Shown: positions 47,011-60,032, numbered from the stretch's first letter. The stretch: DNA of 64,000 bases from Botryococcus braunii (GCA_002005505.1 KV908513.1:214848-278847); one strand, 5' to 3'. The notes: generated by a model not told the origin, from the sequence alone. Numbers and translations: made by a program.

Positions 47011-47985
47011 TATGTGATTGTCATGTGTAGCATTCATTAATGCATTTCTCTCAAGGCCACGGGGTGCAGCCCTGATGTCTTGCGACGCACAGGAGGTTGG
47101 CAGTCCAATTGCGGCGGCATTCGCAGTACGAGGAGCCGCTGGTGTTGCTGAACCTTGGCAGGCGGGCTACAGCCCCACGATGCAGCCACCCTTCTGGCGC
47201 GGGGAGTGGGGAGGAGGATGCTGTGCAGCGTTTAGGATCCTCTGGAGGCTCTGGAGGATGTGGAGACAGATGCGACTCGCGAAGCCGAGGATGTGTCCAT
47301 GGTCATGGAGGTTACACCCGTGAAGGAGGCCTTCGGCAGACAAGAGGAGGCCTCCTTGGACATGCAACGCATACGAGGCTTGGAGCGGAGCGACGCTTGC
47401 GCTCTCAGGGATCACGGGATGAAGCCGTACCGCCGCAAGGAGTTGAGGGAGTCTGGCTTTCCTGGAATGTGCGTGCCTATGAAGCTTGACAACGGACCTT
47501 GACCTAAGGAAACGTGGAGACAAGAGGATGATTCACATGAAGGGCCAGGCCCTGGTTGATCTTGCGCGGTTGGATCCAACAATGCGAGAACTCTTGCACA
47601 GCATGCTAATATTGAGAAGGCACTGGTCGTGTACAATAAAGCCCCTGAGGACTTAAACCGAGCGATTGCTGTGGACCGAGATGGTGCTGTCACTGTGAGG
47701 GGCCGGGGAGCTTTGAAAATCATTTTTTGCAAATACGATCGGCGGTGCAAATTGGAACGGGAGCCGAGCAAATGAGATAGATCCAAACTATTAACTCACT
47801 ATCCGATAGCTCGGGCACGCTAAGTGGAAGCTTGATAGACCAGAGGCGGCCCTGGCTGACCTAGACCATGCGCCCACTTTGCATCCCACCGAAACCCCGC
47901 TCCTTCCCGCAAATTGCGTGAAAATTTATTGCTGGACCTTAGTAGGGTCAGAGAGGCTCTGCTTAACCTTGTGGAGTCCAGAGCG
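47011..47985 (+). pseudogene. TPR-like gene copy C (degenerate)
   Basis: Head at about 47050 (ccacggggtgcagcc), then the same blocks as copy A in plus orientation, ending in the 'gcatcccaccgaaaccccgc' segment near 47880 that copy A has at 45494. Stops and frameshifts interrupt it. It is joined head to head with B and tail to tail with D. Confidence 0.62.
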
Positions 47986-48324
47986 ATTGCGACCAGGGCC
48001 TCTCTCAGCAGCCAAGGTCCAGCAACAGAGCTCCATGCAGATTCAAAGAGGCGGGAAGAAGCGATTATTTGGGTGAATTTTAGCGTGCGCGCATGGTCGA
48101 GGTTCACCAGAGCAACCTCTGGTCTGCCGAGATTCCATTTTACATGAACAAACTAGTCTACCGTGAGACAACAGTTGGGCTGTCTCACAGAGACATCTCA
48201 TTTGAAAGGTCCAAATCAGTCTGCGCCAATTCGTATTGGCACTACAGGATTTTCAAGGCTCGCGAACCTTGATAGTGACAGCATCATTCGAGTCCAGAGG
48301 AATTGCTCGGTTTAAGTCCTCTAG
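47986..48324 (-). pseudogene. TPR-like gene copy D, part left of the gypsy insertion
   Basis: Minus-strand tail of a TPR-like copy, matching copy B at 45870-46200. It is cut at 48324 by the gypsy LTR and resumes at 62428 after the duplicated target site. Confidence 0.62.
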
Positions 48325-48621
48325 TGTAACAGGAATAGTCGCGTGTTATAGGAAAATGACCGGACCACGAGGATTTGGACCTCCATAAAGGTCCCTTCGT
48401 GAGTTATGGTCCTCCACGCCAAGAAGTGGCTGCTTCACGCGCCAAGGGAGTGACCCCTTACTTGACAAGGCGCATTGGCGATGGAGACAGGGACACTTAG
48501 AACAGGATAGAATAAGGCTTTGGCAGAGGAAGGACCGGGCCGGACTGGACGGGTATTGAGGTGGAGCCCAAACAAGTTGTAACCATTGTTCCCGCATCCT
48601 TCGGCCGTTTCTACTGTATCA
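48325..48621 (+). repeat. Gypsy 5' LTR (297 bp)
   Basis: It differs from the 3' LTR at about four positions by eye (ttag/taaa, tatt/tact, ttcgg/tttgg), so it is older than the Copia insertions, whose LTR pairs differ at one noted position. Confidence 0.95.
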
Positions 48622-48837
48622 CTGGTATCGGCGAGAGGGGCCGAATTTTGAGCTCCTCTCGTTGAAAAAATTTCCCAAAGAAGTTTTTCAGAGAATTCTA
48701 TAGATTCGGATTGGGTTAGTTGTGGTGTGTGTGGCGCTTTTAGGGGCCTACGACTCGGGTCACCGAGTTTAGGGCCCCCACCCGGACTTTCTCGATTTCC
48801 TGTGTCACCGAGCCTCGCCAGCACTGACAGCTCAGAA

Positions 48838-50169
48838 ATGGCTAGACGACAAGGTAAAGAGCTGCAGGCTGCTTTGGCCGAGGCCGAGGGGCGTGAAGCG
48901 GCAATGGCTGCCGAACTGGCTGAGTTACGACAACAGGCAGAAAACGCTGAAGTCGCGGCTCAAAACCCCGCGAACCCACAGGCAAGAATCCCGACAGTTC
49001 AAACGCATTTACCGGAAAAATTCGAGGGACGCAGGGACGATCTCGAACAATTCCTAGACGATGTGAGGTCATATTGTGAACTCACCGGTGTGCCCGCGAA
49101 CCTCAGGGTTGATTACGCAGTGCGCTGTTTAGGAAAGAGCGTGAAAAAGGTGTGGTTAACCAAAAAAGCAGCTTACATGAGGCAAAATCCAGGTGCTGTC
49201 GTGGATTTAGCTCTCTTTGGGGATATGTTGTCTTCTGTCTATGATAACACTGATAAGGTTGCAAAGGCAAGGGATAAACTTGATTCCGTATATCAGGGCA
49301 ACGAATCAGTTGAGAAGTATGTTGAACGATTTACAACCTTGCTAGCTGAGGTAGAAGTCAGTGGGGACCTTTCTATGGGGGAGAAAATCCATAGGTTTCG
49401 TAAAGGCCTCCGTGAGGATTTAAAGAAATATTCAGCAATTAACCCTACAACAGGCAAAGGTTTTGATGACTTGGATGCCCTGATAAGTTTACTCACACGG
49501 TACGATGCCGCGGTGGGCGGGCCCTTACAGGCAAAGAGACTGAGAACCGGCCCCGGGGGCCCTAACTCAAGCATTGCAACCGCCACCGTTGGCCCAGCAA
49601 CGCACGTTGCTGGCGTCGGACAGGACTGGACAATCCCCTACTACAGTCATGAATTTGGGATGATGGCAGCTGCACCGATGGTGGCAGCGCCAATCCAGAT
49701 GGCCCATGGTTACCCTGCGCCGCTCGCCACGGTCGCCGCGATCCAAGGCGCGACTCCTTATCCCCGCAGGGATGGTTTACCTCCCGAGTATCGGAGGGAC
49801 ACTAGAGTTGCCTTTCCCCTCAACAGAAGCTGTTACGCGTGCAATACCCCTGGCCATGAATCTTGGTTTTGCCCACTCAAAAAACTTAGAGAGGACCCTA
49901 ACGCCTATCTTAATCAACAATAGTGGGACATCTTGCAACACATTGTGAAGGCCAGACAGGAGGTAAACCAGCCTGCTCCACCAATTCCAGGTCTGGCTGG
50001 TGATTTGCTGCGGCGACGGGTAGGAGGGGGCCACAACAACTTTAGGTCCCTCGGTGTGGGAGCAGCCCCTATGCAAGGGTGGACAGCACAGGGTGGGGCC
50101 GGACGGGGGAGGAGAATCAGAGGACGGGGCCGTGGACGGGGCCGAGCAAGGGGACGCGGTAGGCCATGA
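48838..50169 (+). CDS. Gypsy gag, with an in-frame TAG at 49921
   Basis: ATG 48838 starts MARRQGKELQ. A coiled-coil N-terminus (about residues 5-40) is followed by a retrotransposon-gag domain and a CX2CX4HX4C zinc knuckle at 49831-49872. The frame meets TAG at 49921-49923, then continues open for 82 codons of Arg/Gly-rich basic sequence (RGRGRGRGRARGRGRP) to TGA 50167-50169. Either TAG is a recent nonsense change of CAG or it is read through. Gag forms the virus-like particle that packages the element RNA; the basic tail probably binds nucleic acid. Its last codons overlap the pol start as ATGA. Confidence 0.85.
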
Positions 50170-52330
50170 GTGGAGTTAGAGAAGGAAACCTCCACACTTT
50201 TGTTCCTTGGGAATCTTTTCATTCTTCTATCGAGCAACGTTGTTCTGAGTTTTTGCATTGTTCTTTTTCTAGAAGCCCCTTTGACAATACCCTACCCGAT
50301 GGAACGTCTAAACCGAAGTTTGTTGCAGTACCTATAGGTAAAGCTGAGGACACCTTATCCACTTTCGCTCGTGAGCAACAAGCAAATAAACATTTAAGTG
50401 CTTGTTTTCTAATGGGTAGTAAAGTGGCGAAATCCAAGGCAGTTTACCCATGGCTAAAAGGCATGAGAGTTATCCTGCAAGGCACCAAGGGACCTGATGT
50501 CCCCTACTCCTATGTAGTTTACCATGCCGGACCCAAATTTAGCGTATCTTTTGCTCAAGCTTTTTCAAATAGGCATTTAGCAATGCTTTTTCATGTTAAC
50601 TGTACTGGTGTGAAGGGCGTCGCTTTAGTCGATACCGGGGCGACGCACTCGTTCGTCAGACATGACTTCCTAGCTACTCTCGGAGTGAGGCTGTCAAAGA
50701 AGTGTGTGGATGTCCAGCTTGCAGATGGGCAGACCATGCGCTCGGCGGGGACAGCTAAGCTCAGGGTGCACTTATCTCAAACATATGTGGAACAGAGGGA
50801 TTTCATTGTCTGCGAAACTCTGTTGGATGGGGTGGACTTAATCCTTGGTGAGGATTTTCTGAAAGAAAGAAAAGCGTTAATTGACTACAATCATGGCGCA
50901 GTTCATCTTAAACCGCCTCATTCCTCACACTACATTACACTCCTCAACCCGCTGCCCCCTAGTGAAAGAGGTGCCTTACCGGCGCAAAAAGTGAATGTTA
51001 TAAGTGAGGGTCAAGCTAGGCGGGCTATGCGAAAGGGTTGTCCAGGGTTTTGGGGGATTGTGCGAGAGGCAAGGAGTGGACAGGACTCAGTTTGTGCAAC
51101 ACACTATCTCCATAGGGTTGCAGTGGCAACTACAGAGGGGGATAATCCTTGGGACGAAGACAGCGGAGCCACCGGCCTAAATTTAAACGAAAACTCCCGG
51201 CGTGTTATTGAGGGTATGAAAGACAAGCCACAGGACTTGAAGCAATTGTTGTTAGAGTTTTTGGATGTTTTTCCAGAGAAATTGCCAGATTTACCTCCAG
51301 ACAGGGGCATCTTGCACACTATACCTATGACACCCGGCCATACGCCGCCCTGTCGCCCCACTTATAGGTTGGCTGAACCAGAAGTGGCGGAGTGTCGGAG
51401 GCAGGTTGAGGAATTACTAGCACAGGGTTTCATCAGGCCGAGTGCATCACCGTATGGTAGCCCCATATTGTTTGTGAGAAAGAAAGACGGAACATTCCGA
51501 ATGGTTATAGATTACAGGGCAGTTAATAACTTAACAAGGAAGGACAAATATCCGTTGCCACGGATAGACGATCTTCTGGACAAGCTGCAGGGTTCAAAGT
51601 TCTTTACCTCTTTTGATCTCTTGTCAGGTTACCATCAAGTGCGATTACATGAATCTGATGTTCCCAAAACCGCTTTTAGAACACCCTTAGGTTCATTTGA
51701 ATTTTTGGTGCTTCCTTTTGGTCTCACGAATGCTCCCTCCACGTTTCAGAGACTGATGAACAGTGTGTTTCATGATTTTATTCGAGAGGGTTTTGTTGTG
51801 GTTTACCTAGATGATTTGTTGGTATACAGCAAGTCCAGGGAACAGCACTTAGAGCACTTAACTCGCATCCTTACTCGGCTGAGAGAGAAAAAACTTTATG
51901 CAAAATTATCCAAGTGTGAGTTTTTTGCTGACGAGTTGCGGTATTTGGGACATGTCGTGGGGCGCGACGGCATCAAAGTTGACCCTGCCAAGTTCGGACT
52001 ATTGTGGACTGGCCAACACGCACGGGGAGCACGCACGTACAACAATTCTTGGGACTAGCCAACTACTTCCGCAAGTTCGTCCCGGGTTACAGTACGCTTG
52101 CGGCCCCCTTAACCCGGCTCACTGGCAAAGTTCCTTGGACGTGGGGAGAAGCTGAAGAGCACGCGTTTCAAAGTTTAAAAGAAACTTTGTCCAATGCTCC
52201 TGTACTAGCACTCCCAGACAGTAGCAAGCCTTTCAAAGTGATCTCAGATGCCAGTGACTATGGGGTGGGTGCAGTACTATTGCAAGAAGGTAGACCTGTA
52301 GCATACTTCAGTAAAAAGCTTGGTAATGCC

Positions 52331-52670
52331 GAACGCAATTATTCCACAACTGAGAAAGAGCTTGCAGGTGTGTTGTATGCCCTCAAGGAGTGGAGGTGTT
52401 ACTTATTAGGGCAAACTTTTACAGTTGTTGCGGACCATCGCGCGAATAGTTTTTTGCAAACCCAAACCCTACTCTCACCCAGACGGGCGCGCTGGGCGGA
52501 GTTTCTACAGTTATTCGACATCCAATGGGAATATGCACCGAACGCAATTATTCCACAACTGAGAAAGAGCTTGCAGGTGTGTTGTATGCCCTCAAGGAGT
52601 GGAGGTGTTACTTATTAGGGCAAACTTTTACAGTTGTTACGGACCATCGCGCGAATAGTTTTTTGCAAAC
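52331..52670 (+). repeat. 209-bp tandem duplication within gypsy RNase H
   Basis: Sequence from 52331 restarts at 52540. The second copy runs to 52670, where Copia-2 interrupts it, and finishes at 59755-59832. The junction shows ccg microhomology (gcaccg/tgccg). One substitution (gttgcgg/gttacgg) separates the copies. 209 is not a multiple of three, so the frame is lost. Confidence 0.92.
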
Positions 52671-53373
52671 TGTAAAAGGTTATGGGCAGTGGCGTATCCT
52701 GTAAGCAAGCAGACAGGTCGTAAGTTCGTGCCTCTCCAGCTACAGTCCTTGACGACTGTCTGCTCTTTTAGACACATGCAACTGCATGAACAAGACTGGC
52801 ATCCTTATGTGCCCAGTATCTTTCCAAACCAGTTCCGTTACATGTTGATCTGTCAATGAGCATCTACACACGGATAAGCTCCTGACGGCTGAAAGCAAGT
52901 ACCTTCCTATACTCAATCAAGACTCCGTCCCTTAGCTGTTTGGGAGACTTGATTGTCCACTAAGATGGTTCACTTACAAACAAGCAATCAAACATGAACA
53001 CATTACCAATACACATCCTGCGTCACCGCACCTGTAAGCAAGCAGACAGGTCGTAAGTTCGTGCCTCTCCAGCTACAGTCCTTGACGACTGTCTGCTCTT
53101 TTAGACACATGCAACTGCATGAACAAGACTGGCATCCTTATGTGCCCAGTATCTTTCCAAACCAGTTGCTCGACTATGCGGTGATCGCAGCTTTAATAGT
53201 CCTTTCACGCTAACGCATAATCTAAATCAGATTGTACCTTATGTTCGAAATAGACCTCATCCGAACGTGTCTTGAGGTACCTTATGTGGATAGTGGACCC
53301 GTATCCTAATAATGTACATTTGAAGATCACCTAAAGCACAAGGCATTCTATAATGTATGTTCACAACTCAACA
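52671..53373 (-). repeat. Copia-2 3' LTR (703 bp)
   Basis: Contains both 137-bp internal repeats. It has T at the variable site (gattatgcg on the element strand), as in the Copia-1 3' LTR. Confidence 0.95.
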
Positions 53374-53393
53374 CTTCCCCTTGCCTGCATGCT

Positions 53394-56300
53394 TTATGTG
53401 TATCTTCTCAAACCTAGTGAATCACGATGACCAACAAACACGGGCTTAGCAAGTGGCTTGGTCATAATGTCAGCCACATTTCGAGCAGATTCTACATAGA
53501 GGATATCTACCTGCCCAAGTGCCATAGCTTCCCTAGCATAGTGGAAGCTTACTGCAACATGCTTTGTGAATTTGGAATAAAGGGGGTTCCGTAAATTGGA
53601 AATGCATCCTTGGTTGTCACAGAAAATTTTGACTCTCCAAGGTGCAGCTCCAATCTCTTCCAAGAAGCCCCTAAGCCAGTTGGCTTCCTTCACAATATGG
53701 CCGGCTGCCATAAACTCGGCTTGCACAGTTGAGGTAGCAACTGAGCTCTGCTTCTTGCTTCCCCAAACCACGGCACTACCATAGACTGATAGAACATAGC
53801 CAGTGGTGGAATACCTGTGGTCCAGGTCCCCAGCATAGTCGGCATCAACATAGCCTTCTAGCTCAGGCCCCTTTCCACCCAGAGTAAGAGCTAATTCTCT
53901 CGTATCTCTCAAGTACTTCAGCACTCGAATGGCCTCATTCCAGTGTGAGGTAGTGGGTGTCATTCTATACCTTGACAACACTCCAACCGCCTGAGAAATG
54001 TCAGGCCGGGTCGTATTGGCAATATATAGCAACGATCCAATCAACTCACAGTACCGATGACCAGGTGGCAGTGGGGTACCTGCCCCATGTGACAAACCAT
54101 CTGAGGACTCGGGTCTGCTGCTAGCCACGAAGTCCTTGGACATGGGGGTATCAACCACACGCCCATCATCAGCAACCCCAAACTTTTCCACAAGAGCATC
54201 AATCTTGGGAGTGCAACTCATGGAAATAGTGCTCTGAACTCTATTGCGTAGGACCTGACACCCCAGGAAATCATTCACCTCTCCCAAATCATGGATGGTG
54301 AAGTCCTTCTTCAACAACTCTTTCCCCCACTCAATCTCTGCAACCAATCTGGCAACTATGAGAAGATCATCAACATAAACAAGAATAAAGGACAGGTTGC
54401 CATCAGGGGCCCTCCTGATGTATACACCCGCATCACTCTTGCACACACTATACCCCATCACGCTCAACTTGTCGGTCAAGGTCTTGTGCCAAGCCCGTGG
54501 GGCTTGTTTTAGACCGTATAGTGCCTTCCTGAGCTTGCACACAACCCTCGTGTTGCCATTCTCAAATCCTGGTGGTTGGGTCACATAGACCTCTTCCTCC
54601 AACTCTCCATTGAGAAAAGCCGTCTTGATATCCACTTGGTGGATCTCAAGATTCTGTGTGGCAGCCACTGCCAGCACAGCCCTCCTTGCCCCATAGCTGC
54701 TGGTGGGTGCAAATACCTCCCCAACATCTATCCCAGGGATCTGTCTACACCCTTGGGCAACTAACCTCGCTTTAAAGCGAGTAACATTCCCATGTGCATC
54801 AATTTTAGTGGAGAATATCCAATGGACAGGAATAACTTTTTGTCCATGTGGTCTGTCCACATACTCTAGAACCTCATGGGTATCAAGGGAATCCATCTCT
54901 TCCCTCATTGCTTGTTGCCAAAAATCCCACTGAGGGGAGCATTGGGCTTCCCTCAGGTTAGATGGCACGTGAACCTTTCCCAGCTTGACATAAGGTACAT
55001 TTTGTACCTTATGCTGAGACTCTGCAGTACTGTCAGCACTCCTGGGACTGTTGTCTTTTATATTCCTCTGATCCTGGTTCCCAGAATAAGGTACATTTTG
55101 TACCTTATGTTGAGATCCTGCAGTACAGCCAGAACTGCCAGAGCCCTCCCCAACTCTCTCTCTTGAACTGCCAGACTCATGCGCTCCACCATTACAATCT
55201 CTCACCTTTCTCAATGCAGGTGGAAGCAGCAGCTCTCTCTCTCTCCTGGACTCACACCTAGGTACACTACTCTGACTTTCCTGAGCTGCGCCTACTGTGT
55301 CAGGCTGCACCCCATAAGCATGACTGGTTCCCAGCTCAACTTGGCTACGTGCTTCCCCTGCTGCTGGCACTTCTAGCCCACTACTCTTCTCGCTAACATC
55401 TTCTCCAAGCATAGCCTCCCCTGTCTCAACCTGCCTCTGCAAATCAGGGAGACCTACCGAGGGTGGCTCACTCACAAGTACCTGGCCTGAGCCAGGGTCA
55501 TGCATGGGGACCCCTACTGAGTCCCTCCTAGCCTGGCGCTGTTCATAACGCTGATCCCTTGTGAGGGTGGTTCCTGGGGGAAGTCTATGTTGAGACTTCC
55601 CCTGGAACCTGACCCCCTCCTGCATCTTCTGCAGTTTGTCCAGCTGCGAGTGCGCTTCAGCACCCCCCCGAGCTAAATTTTGAAGATGGCCCAGCACTGA
55701 CCATGACTGCTGTGAGGTCTCTGAAGTGGCAGGGGAACCATCTTGGCTGCTGGGGGCTCCAACCACAGGTCCGACTGAGCTCCTCAGCCTGCTGTGATCC
55801 TCTGGAGAGCTGGCAGTGGTAGCAGGAGATCCAGTGGGCTTGCACTCCACCACTGGGTCATCCTCTGCTTCCCAAAAATTCACGGGAATGGCTGTTGGTG
55901 AGCTGGGGACATTGGAATTGCCTCCCCTGCCCTGCAAGGACGCTCCTGAGAGCCATTGAGAGGATCCAGGTTGCACCTTAGACATACCCACTCTCTCCCC
56001 TCCTCTCAAATGCTCAAGGAATGTAACATCCCTGCTCTCTTTCCATACACCATTGCCTACGTACACTCTATAGGCCTTGGACTGTGGGCAATACCCAGTG
56101 AACATGCCTGGAATGGTCTTTGGTCCAAATACAGACCGCTGACCTGGGGGAATGTGAACATGTGCCACACAGCCCCATGTGCGCAAGGAAGCAACATCAG
56201 GCTTTACCCCATAGAACATCTCAGTAGGGGTCAGAGGCCTGCCTGTGGTGGGGCCCACGTTGTACAGCAGGGTGGCAGACTCCAATGCCTCCTTCCACAA

Positions 56301-58621
56301 GGAAGGGTCTGCTGCAGCGTGCACCAACAGGGTCCTTGTGCGCTCCTTCAGAGTCCGATTCATGCGCTCAGCAAGTCCATTTTGCTGAGGCGTGGATGGA
56401 GCTGAGGTCTCCATTTTAGTGCCCTGCTGAGCACAAAATTCTTTGAACTGCTGATTCAGAAATTCTGTCCCTCTATCAGATCTCACACACTTCACCACTT
56501 TCTCATGAAATGTCTGCCAGTACTTCAAGAGCTCAATGAGGGCCTTGGGAATGGCTTCTTTCGACTTCACTGCCAATGAGGCTATCAGATGGGATTTTTC
56601 ATCAACAACAGTAACCCAAAAACGCTCTCCCGTGATTGCAGCTGGTGAAATGGGACCCACAGTGTCCACATGCACTCTATCTAACACACTCTCTGCAGGC
56701 CTAGAGGAAGCTGGAAAGGGGGGGCGAGAATGTTTCCCTTGTATACATGACTCACACTGGGGAGAACACTCTGAGCATGGAGCAAGGGACACATTGATCC
56801 CAGTGACCAGGTCTTCGTTGTCCAACCTTGTCATACTCTTAACCCCAGGATGCCCCAACCTTGCATGCCACAGTAGTCGATCTGTACACACGTGCCCTTT
56901 CCTGGCATGATACGAGGCCACATGAGGACTGGACTGTGGCTGCGCATCATGCTGGCTCTTGACGGGACACACCCATTCTAAAAAAACAGCCCTCGCTCTC
57001 TGGCTATCTTACCAGACCAGCCTGCTGGGCCTTTCATGGTCGTGTACCCACCTGCACTGTCAGTGAGGAATGATGCTCCATCCTGAATGGCTCCTGTGAC
57101 AGAAATCAGATTAGTGTGTGCATTGGGCACACACTGCACATTATGCAGCCAAAACACCTCTTGTCTGGCATTGACCAGACACACAGACCCAGTTGCAACT
57201 ATCCCTCCTTTGGCATCAGAAGTGGCCAAATGAAGAGGGAGGGGTTGAGCATGCATGACGAGGGTGTGTAGTAAAGACAGATCATTTACAAGGTGCACCA
57301 ATGCACCACTATCTATCAGCCACGAGGTACTGCAAGCCCCATGAGATGTAGGGGTAAGCACATTTAACGAAACGAACATAGGCTCACCAGCACCTGGAGG
57401 AGGTGGTGGTGGGAGATGCCAGCCTGGGAAGAAGGGGAAGATAGTGGACACAGATCCAGGAGGATGTGAGGTTGACACGGGAGGGCCTCCTCTGGACTGG
57501 CCAGCATCCCACCAGCTGGCTTGTTGCTGAGGAGCTCCAGTGCCCCACCACGCAGCTGGGCCCGCACTTGCAGCTTGCATTGTGCCACGTAGAGCTTGCA
57601 GCCTCTTCAGTTCCAGGCAATCCCTCCAGAAATGTCCCGTCCCGTTGCAGAAGCGACACGCCAGTTCCTCCTTTGGCCTCCTGCCACGTCCAGACCCTCG
57701 CCCCCTGCCTCCAGCGTTGTGAGCAGAAGGGCCATAGGGGGCCTGACCATCAGCAGGTGCTCCAGCTCCCACTCCTGGTGCTGCTCCAGCGCCCGGTGCA
57801 GCTCCAGCGCCTTGGGGAGGCCCAGGGATTCCACCCTGAGCTGGCACGGCTGCTGCTGCTGCTGCCATAACTGCTGCAGCTGATGCTGTGACTTGCACTG
57901 ACTCTGCCAGCGGGATATCCTGGTACTCCAAGTTCTCAATGGCAGTGAGGATCGTCTCCAGCATGTTGTAGGGGTCTGACTTGGCGGAGGTAATTGCCCA
58001 AGCGTCGTTCTGCAAGGCTGCAGGTAGTCCCTTATACATATACCTGCAGATCTGGCGGTCGCTCAGCTGATGGTTATTGGCCTCCAGGGAGGCGGCAATA
58101 CTGATGACTCGGTGGCACCATTCTTGCACTGTCTCTCCCTTTACCATGCCTTGTTTGAGCCCCTTGATCCACTTCTCGTTGATTTCCCTGTCCTTCCCTC
58201 CAGTGCAGCGGTCTGCCATCCACTGAATGAAGTCAAAAGCGCTCCCCCGCTGTTTGACTTCGTCGTGCCACATGGACGGGACAGACTGCAAAATGAAATG
58301 TTTTACTGCTGCGTTCTCTGCGGTCTTAGGCATAGCTGTCTCCAACGCTCCCATTGCTCCTTTTTGCATTGCGCAAGACTCCAGCTCTTCACGCCAGGCA
58401 CTGAAATTAGTGCGATCAGCCTTCAGCTGTGTAGACATCTTGGGATTGGAGGAGTTCATCGTGTATGCATACGAGCTGGCTGCAGTGCCTCCAGTGGTCT
58501 GTCCTGACTGTCCAGCTCCTGAGGAGGCCGTGCTGCCTCCTGCTGGTGTTGCCATAGTCTCTGTACTGCTGGGATTACTTTCAGAAACCTTGACCTGGGA
58601 ACGAGTTTAAGGTCTGGTCAT
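53394..58621 (-). pseudogene. Copia-2 gag-pol, broken by a stop near the start and a frameshift
   Basis: The ATG equivalent to Copia-1's first start is at 58621-58619 but is followed four codons later by TAA (CAA in Copia-1). The next in-frame ATG (58555) opens gag-protease down to 56978, where a T run has seven bases instead of eight and creates a TAG. The remaining 1,192-codon frame (56972-53394) is fully open through integrase, reverse transcriptase (YVDD) and RNase H. It contains neither the Copia-1 nonsense change nor its RNase H frameshift. One indel in a homopolymer could be a sequencing error, so this copy may be closer to functional than it appears. Confidence 0.93.
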
Positions 58622-59046
58622 ACACTTCACTTGCTCTCACAGCGTTCAGCCTGACACAGCTGGTTTAAGTATACCCTTCCGGCGTGCACCACAGCACTTT
58701 CAAGTATTCCACCCTTTCGAGGTCTAGCATGTACCCTTAATATGCAAGATATGCAAAATATTCTTCAGCAATTCAATTGCTTGACCACCCGGACCTACTG
58801 ACGGTCTCACGACAACAACGACGGGTGATAATCTCAGGTCACTTCACGGAAAAAAAAAAAAAAAAAAAACTTCCCAAGATATTGAAGACTCTGTCCGTAG
58901 GCCTTCTGAGTGAATATCCAGTTGTTCCTTTTTTACTTCTTCTTGCCGTCAGGCGAGTCCGTGGAAAACCCAGTACAGATGCATCCGATGATGCCATGCA
59001 CTCCTGTCTGCCCTTGGCTCAGCTGGAAGGGCGTGGGCCCATAACC

Positions 59047-59749
59047 TGTAAAAGGTTATGGGCAGTGGCGTATCCTGTAAGCAAGCAGACAGGTCGTAAG
59101 TTCGTGCCTCTCCAGCTACAGTCCTTGACGACTGTCTGCTCTTTTAGACACATGCAACTGCATGAACAAGACTGGCATCCTTATGTGCCCAGTATCTTTC
59201 CAAACCAGTTCCGTTACATGTTGATCTGTCAATGAGCATCTACACACGGATAAGCTCCTGACGGCTGAAAGCAAGTACCTTCCTATACTCAATCAAGACT
59301 CCGTCCCTTAGCTGTTTGGGAGACTTGATTGTCCACTAAGATGGTTCACTTACAAACAAGCAATCAAACATGAACACATTACCAATACACATCCTGCGTC
59401 ACCGCACCTGTAAGCAAGCAGACAGGTCGTAAGTTCGTGCCTCTCCAGCTACAGTCCTTGACGACTGTCTGCTCTTTTAGACACATGCAACTGCATGAAC
59501 AAGACTGGCATCCTTATGTGCCCAGTATCTTTCCAAACCAGTTGCTCGACTATGCGGTGATCGCAGCTTTAATAGTCCTTTCACGCTAACGCGTAATCTA
59601 AATCAGATTGTACCTTATGTTCGAAATAGACCTCATCCGAACGTGTCTTGAGGTACCTTATGTGGATAGTGGACCCGTATCCTAATAATGTACATTTGAA
59701 GATCACCTAAAGCACAAGGCATTCTATAATGTATGTTCACAACTCAACA
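59047..59749 (-). repeat. Copia-2 5' LTR (703 bp)
   Basis: It has C at the variable site (gattacgcg on the element strand), as in the Copia-1 5' LTR. The LTR-end hairpin cccataacct/aggttatggg is also present (59038-59062). Confidence 0.95.
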
Positions 59750-59932
59750 CAAACCCAAACCCTACTCTCACCCAGACGGGCGCGCTGGGCGGAGTTTCTA
59801 CAGTTATTCGACATCCAATGGGAATATGCACCGGGATCCACTAACCCTGCTGACCCATTGTCTAGGAGTCCTCACTTAGCCGGGGCCCACGTCCGAGCCC
59901 TAGCTCGGGCCCAGGCTGGGGTTCAGGCGTCG

Positions 59933-60032
59933 GTTCAGGCTAGGGCAGGGCCCCTGGGGGAGCACTCTCCCCCTGTCGGAGTACTCCGACAGGGGGAGAG
60001 TGCTCCCCCAGGGGCCCTGCCCTAGCCTGAAC
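59933..60032. repeat. 100-bp perfect palindrome in gypsy pol
   Basis: Two 50-bp arms mirror each other without mismatch around the centre gga-gtac-tcc at 59982/59983; the next outer pair (59932/60033) mismatches. It lies between RNase H and integrase and breaks the pol frame. Confidence 0.96.

Larger units (their letters stand above)
52671..59749 (-). mobile_element. Copia-2: full-length copia element nested in gypsy
   Basis: 703-bp LTRs at 52671-53373 (3') and 59047-59749 (5'), element on the minus strand. The target-site duplication is caaac (52666-52670 and 59750-59754), a clean insertion into the second copy of the gypsy RNase H duplication. Its sequence is nearly identical to Copia-1, but with different inactivating changes. 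Confidence 0.97.
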
